64,000 nt of DNA, taken from contig BGZK01000137.1 in NCBI GenBank assembly GCA_005406025.1, positions 186,001-250,000 of the forward strand. The letters run 5' to 3'. Both the position numbers and the translations under genes were made by a program. Below are positions 59,111-64,000 of the stretch, in pieces; positions within the stretch are counted from its first letter, which is position 1, and each line of letters opens with the position of its first letter. Below the pieces are notes generated by a model. It did not search any database and had not been told where the DNA came from. It saw only the letters and a list, made by a program, of their open reading frames with translations. This stretch comes from Eumeta japonica (Eukaryota > Arthropoda > Insecta > Lepidoptera > Psychidae).

Positions 59111-60081
59111 GACTGCGAACGAGTTATCCGATTTCCTGAGGGCGAGGGTTGGTAGGTGACCGTCTCATTTAAAAGCCTTAGGGCTGGAAGGAGGGGGGGG
59201 TAGAAGTTTTTACTTCCGGTAGGTTTCACCGGCACAGTGTTTGTTGTCCGTGCTGTCTGTTTGTTTCCGTTGTTCAACGCGGGAAAATGAGATACGTTCA
59301 ACGGATGCGGTGTCTGTTGGACTTTTGTAACATTTTTGTTTAAGCTATTCTTAGGTTTGAGTTTCGGTGCTACCGGACACCCTCCGTAATTAGCTGTATG
59401 ATCGCTTCCGCAATTGCAGCAGGCAGGTTTGCCTTCTGAAACGCGGGTGCGAGTGCATTCTTTGGTCCAGTGTGGATCCAAACATTTCACGCACCGCGGT
59501 GGGGCGTGGCAGTTTGTGGCCGCGTGGCTGTAAAGCTGGCAGCGATGACACTGCCCGGGGATACCTCTTTTGTATGGGGCCTCCACGGTTATACCGGATA
59601 GGCCGCATACATTCGCTAAGTTTTTAAAAATGTCTGTCGCGCCGTCCGTTTTGTTAACCCGCCAACGGTGACGTCTATTTCACTTACATCATTGGTGACG
59701 CCGGTCTCAGGCACCGGGATATTCTATTAAGGTTTTTTCAAAGTATTTTGTATACTATTAATAAATATTTTAAATAATGTATTCGTTAATAATAAAACAA
59801 AGATATTTAATTAATCACAGTCCTTTTATTCGACTTACAGATTACCATTTAACAATTTTACTGAATATCTTCAAAATGACTAAGTTCAATCACATTACTT
59901 ATTATAAACTTAGAATACAATAACAATATATCTATATTTTAATAATCTTACTTTTCCAGTCTTTTGACATTAGGAACTATATAAAAAAGAACAAAAAGAG
60001 GTATCCCACCAACAAAAAATAACAAAAATAGCGATCTGAAAAATGTCTATTCTTCAGTCAAACAGCTTCTGCAAGAAGGCA

Positions 60082-62062
60082 CTATATGCTCAAGACACAA
60101 ATATTTCTTACACTTATGACAAGTATATTTAGTCTTCCTGTTCTTTTCCACCCACACTCAAAGCACCGGCCATTTCTTGACGGACCTATCGTTGGTACCT
60201 CATCTATATTCAAAATTTCTGTCAGTCGTAGTCTTATTGACCGTGGCAAGTTCAACTGCATCTGCCGTTCTCTCATGCCAGGTTCAATTAATTTCATAGC
60301 CAAATTCTCAATAAAGTGACGACGTTTAAGTTTTGAATTTTGGTTGTTAGCTGTATGAGTCACCTGGCTGTTTATGGTACTCACATTGAGCATAGCATAG
60401 AATAGTACCATAGGCCAGCGTTTTGTTGCTCTAGCACAATTGTAGTTAACAAACAACAGCCAAGCCAGAATTGTCAAGATTGTAGGGGCCTTCATTTGGC
60501 TGTTTACCGGGATAAATTTCCATATTAAATATGTAAAACATTTTAGCGTCACAGAGTGCTTGAACTTTGATCCCATATGGATTGGGCTTATTAGGAATGT
60601 ATTGTCCAAATGAGCACCTTCCACGAAAAGCCTCCAACTTTTCATCAACTGTCACATAAACTGACAAAGTATAACCATTCTTACAATTTTGTACAAATTT
60701 CTCGAATATGACAAATTTTGTCAAGTGCTTTTCTTTGTTCCCTTGTAGTACAATCATCAAACCTCAAAGTTCGTAGTAAAAATTTAAACCTCTGGACAGA
60801 CATAGAAAGTCGAAATATTTCAACTGAACCACCATCCGTTCGAAACAACTCTTCAATATTCAAATTATTTGATTTTTGCACTCCAGCTAATAGAAGCAAA
60901 CCTAACAAGCAACATATCTCGTTGTAATCAGTCTGTTTAGCATATGTTTCTCTGCTAAAATTATCTTTCACGTTAGCAATGGATTGGTTGGTATACAGTA
61001 GAACCTCGATAACTCAAACCTTGGTAACTTAAAAACCTCTATAACTTCAAAAAATAATATGTTCCCTTCCCATCAGAGCCCAAAACCTCTATAACTTAAA
61101 ATACGCAACCTCTATAACTTAAATAAGTAATCTCTGTATTGGCCCTCAGTAACTTAAAGAAATGTTTCGACAACCTTTACAACATAAAATTGTTTGTCAA
61201 TGAGTCATTTTGAAAAATTCTGCAAAACAAAAGGTTTCGGTAGTTGTTGCTTGCACGTGTTCACTAGTTAAATTGTTAACGTTTGCAAAACAAAAGATTT
61301 CGGTATTTATTGCTTGCACGTGTTCACTAGTTAAATTTTTAACGTAAACAATACATATGTCACCTATTGTTTGCTTCTTTGAATTTCTTTAAAGCTTTGC
61401 GGCGGTTAACCTTAAGACATAAGTAAGCCTTGGATCATAAGTTTTTGATCATTGTCCTGGAAACATCGCTTTACTTACTGTGTGATAAAACTGGCTTAAA
61501 ATGAGTTCAAAAAGAAAACTAACAACACTCACATACGCTGATAAAGGGTGGAACAAGGGTACATACATACCTACCTCTATATTAACCTATCCCTAACATA
61601 GACCCTTGATAACTTAAAACCTCTATAACTTAAAATATTTTGTGTTTCTCTTGGACTTTAACTTATCGAGGTTCAACTGTACTTGACAATAATTTCAATA
61701 ATTGTGTCGTCAAAAAAGTGTCTCCAAATGCCAAGTGGTTCCTTTTCACTAGATGTAACCCTTTTAGGTCCTGGTAACTGAGTTACTAAATAAAATCTTC
61801 TAGTACGAACAGATTGGCGGGGTGGTTCTTTGCTCCATTTCGTACTATTATCCTTTCCTAAATAAAAGGCGTTGTTATTACCTCAAGATTCTCGGTCACT
61901 CAACTCCTCTTCACTCTCCGAATTATGTAATTCATCTGGCAAAGGATCTGCCGACTCGCTATCACTCCCAGCTTCACTGCCCGATGACATAGACAGGCCA
62001 TCTTCACCCAGTACTTCTTGTAAAAGAGATCCTAGACGAATTTGTTCACTTTCGTAAGACAT
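60082..62062 (-). pseudogene. piggyBac transposase pseudogene
   Basis: Minus strand from ATG 62062: an acidic N-terminus (GSEAGSDSESADPLPDE) then a stop after SDRES. The catalytic region has LRTLRFDDCTTREQRKALDK, VYVTVDEKLEAFRGRCSF (first Asp) and YGIKVQALCDAKMFYIFNME (second Asp). Sequence then jumps from PYNLDNSG to VNYNCARATKRWPM, so the third Asp region is deleted near 60470. A cysteine-rich zinc-finger tail follows (RCFECGWK). Two or more frameshifts. Also split by 60996-61679. Confidence 0.9.
60996..61679 (+). mobile_element. Tigger/pogo-like non-autonomous element inside piggyBac
   Basis: Inverted ends CAGTAGAACCTCGATAACTC and CAGTTGAACCTCGATAAGTT (reverse strand), flanked by TA (60994-60995 and 61680-61681). 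Many internal copies of AACCTCTATAACTT follow each end. At 61501 a short frame MSSKRKLTTLTYADKG resembles the N-terminus of CENP-B/Tigger transposases, then is cut off. 684 bp. Confidence 0.9.
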
Positions 62063-62951
62063 GCTGTAACAAAATTTATAATTTTAAACACGCCCTTGTA
62101 CATAAAAAGGCGCAACATCCATTAAACAATACAATAAACTTACTGATCATCGAAAAATGTAACAAAATAGTAAAAAGTAAGTAAAAGTGTACAAAATGCA
62201 ATCAATCAATAATTGAACTATGACTAATTTACTACATAGAGTGACGCCGGTCTCTCGCACCGGGTTGGCGCCAAAACTCCACTACGTGCGGCCGCTTCGG
62301 CGTCGGGAGACGAGCTGAAGGCGGGGGACGCGTAATCCGGCAGCTACTCGAAATCACGACAAATTTCCATGGCGGGGAAAAAAAATATCGCAATTTATAA
62401 AAAAACCCGGTCTCATAGACATATGCGTCACCGTTGGCGGGTTAAGTATTGCCAATACTAAGCCAAGGGCGGTTCCGTCTCTGCGGAGCATTTTGTGCAC
62501 CGCTTGGACTGGCTATTCCTTCCGTACCAGGTCCGCTTTTATGTCCTCGGTTTCGATTTCGACCGGGACGCCTTTTAATACAGCTTTCACTTTGCGCTTT
62601 TCTTCGAGCGCATATGTGTGAAACGGTATACCACTTTTGATAAGGTAGCTATTGAGCTTCCTGAAATCGTCGATGGAGCTCATGGTGATGTTAATACTAT
62701 TTCTGGTATTTTGTGCTTTGTTAAAATTGATGTGGAGCCTATTGCATTCTGATGCAATAAGGTTCCATTTGGACTTATCTCTCAGACATATTTGGGGAAG
62801 GGGGGGGGTTCACTTTCGGTGGCGACGAAGGTTTAGACCCGGCCACGTTAGTGCTTTTCAATGTATTGACTCCGCTGACTGTCGCTTTATTAGAAGCGAC
62901 GGTCTTGGCTACTATTGCTTTTTTGGAGGTGATCATCGATGGTGAACATCG

Positions 62952-62992
62952 AGGTGAAATCGACGAATCACAGTGATTCGTCGATTTCACCT
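62952..62992. repeat. 41-bp perfect palindrome inside jockey gag
   Basis: AGGTGAAATCGACGAATCAC at 62952-62971, one centre base, then its exact complement at 62973-62992. It stays open as coding on the minus strand (VKVKSTNHCDSSISPRC). Confidence 0.9.
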
Positions 62993-63691
62993 TCACCTGC
63001 TCCATATCCATAGCCGAGTCGTTCAACTGGCTGCTGTTACTTGTTTTGCGGAGTCGCCGGGCGACTCTCTTGTTCTTTCCTTTGACGATTTGGAAATCCT
63101 CATCGTCCGAGCCTTTCACAGTAGAGTCGGAGTTATCCGACCCTTCGTTTGACGATATGACGCTTAAAGAGCGCTTGCCGCTACTACATACTGAAGGACA
63201 CGGTGATTGACCGCGTCCACCTACGTTGTATTTATTATTGATGTTGGTGGAGTCCGAACTCCCTACGCCTAACAGGCTATCTACCTCCGAGGGTAGAGCG
63301 TAGCCTTGCTGTTCGAGGAACTTGAAAAACATAATTTTTAACTCACCTAATGGGAGAGTTTTCGATGCTGACGCGGTACCCCCGGCCTTAGCCGTACCGG
63401 GGGCGGTTGCTGCCATGTTATAATACACTTATTTTAACTAAATTTTAATCGACGGACACTGCACATAACACGATTTTAATTATTTTTAATGATATTGGGT
63501 TTGGTTTATTATTAGTGTCGAGATTAATTTTTATTTTAACTCGCGTAAGTATTTTATTAATTTTTTAAAGTCACTGGACACCACACACACATATTGCACT
63601 GAATGCGCGCGGAAAGAATTGAAGCGTAATGTTGTCGTATGTAAGTACTCTGAGCGGTCGTGCGGACACGACCTGACGCCTCGGAGCGTAA

Positions 63692-63724
63692 ACACTGACT
63701 CTGTGTGGCACACAGAGTCAGTGT
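63692..63724. repeat. 33-bp perfect palindrome in the jockey 5' region
   Basis: ACACTGACTCTGTGTG at 63692-63707, a single centre base, and its exact complement at 63709-63724. It lies about 265 bases upstream of the gag start on the element's strand. Confidence 0.85.
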
Positions 63725-64000
63725 GTGCAAGCGCTCGAAAACGGAATAACAAAATGGCGGCAAAGTCGCGGCGGTGGCGCAGCGAGCGTCTGCGCCGCGC
63801 CTCGACCCTGGTAGAGTGCAATACTTAAATCTAGTCATATGGAAAATCTGAAAGAAGCTAGAAGAGGCGCGCCTGCACTTTGACGGCGACTCGACTCTTC
63901 TTTCTGTGTGCTACGCGCCTAACTGTTTCTTCTTCGTACTTCTTTTTTCGTTTGCTTTTTTTCCATTTCTCACGTCAAATATTTCGCTCTTTCTGTGTCA

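Larger units (their letters stand above)
59658..62441 (-). mobile_element. piggyBac-family element inside jockey gag
   Basis: Terminal CCCGCCAACGGTGACG at the left mirrors the right end, and TTAA duplications are at 59654-59657 and 62442-62445: the piggyBac target. Subterminal GACGCCGGTCTC...CACCGGG motifs recur at 59694 and 62243. Without the Tigger insert it is about 2.1 kb, slightly short for piggyBac, in line with an internal deletion. Confidence 0.95.
59083..63428 (-). pseudogene. Jockey gag (ORF1) with zinc knuckles, split by piggyBac
   Basis: Minus strand from about 63428 (or the Met at 63416, MAATAPGTAKAGG). The N-terminal part is Ser/Lys-rich with an acidic patch. A frameshift near 62775 precedes DKSKWNLIASECNRLHINF and IPFHTYALEEKRKVKAVLKG. 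piggyBac interrupts at 59658-62441. The rest has VEAPYKRGIPGQCHRCQLYS and three CCHC-type knuckles (CHRCQLYSHAATNC, CVKCLDPHWTKEC, CCNCGSDHTANYGGC). It binds element RNA in the family. One TAG occurs near the VRKE segment. Confidence 0.88.
57100..64000 (-). mobile_element. Jockey-clade non-LTR retrotransposon, defective, interrupted
   Basis: Minus strand order: 5' UTR (to about 63430), gag split by a piggyBac element, a shortened ORF2 with reverse transcriptase, then about 390 bases of 3' UTR. The 5' border is not visible before 64000. No poly(A) tail is seen at the low-coordinate end, so the 3' border near 57100 is set by where Helitron homology stops. Confidence 0.8.

Overview
The window looks like AT-rich nuclear DNA of an insect, most likely a moth or butterfly. 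Evidence: a multi-exon GT-AG gene, a transposon mix typical of insects (jockey, piggyBac, pogo/Tigger, mariner with an N-terminal DUF4817-type domain, PIF/Harbinger, hAT, Helitron), and dispersed repeats whose layout I recognise as common in Lepidoptera. The species cannot be named from this.

One host gene dominates. On the + strand, 12162-53624 encodes the eIF2-alpha kinase GCN2 (EIF2AK4). I assembled 26 exons by hand. Every junction keeps frame and the sum is 4740 nt (1579 residues plus stop), close to the usual length of the family. Domain order is complete: RWD, charged linker, pseudokinase, active kinase with acidic insert, HisRS-like domain, C-terminal domain. In-frame stop TGA at 12153 supports the start codon. 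The coding part is 11 percent of the gene; much of the recognisable intron sequence is mobile DNA.

Left flank (1-12000): one exon-like segment of an unrecognised minus-strand gene (570-693), a dispersed repeat (863-1238), a complete but dead hAT element with 8-bp target duplication (1357-2674), a dead PIF/Harbinger element with MADF and DDE remnants (4840-6295), and two minus-strand mariner relics (about 7306-7800 and 9925-11560), the second split by an inserted repeat.

Inside GCN2 introns: a small inverted-repeat element and a 3.4-kb pogo element (intron 2), a terminal-inverted-repeat element (intron 3), repeat-rich intron 12, two mariner elements of the DUF4817 type with clean ends (introns 15 and 17), a probable Helitron end (intron 19) and a Harbinger-like MITE (intron 23).

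Right flank (55777-64000): a nest of elements. A Helitron helicase is cut by a jockey non-LTR retrotransposon, whose gag is cut by a piggyBac element, which is cut by a short Tigger-like element. The jockey copy lacks its endonuclease region. All transposases seen carry stops, frameshifts or deletions, so none looks autonomous. No CRISPR array, rRNA or tRNA was recognised.
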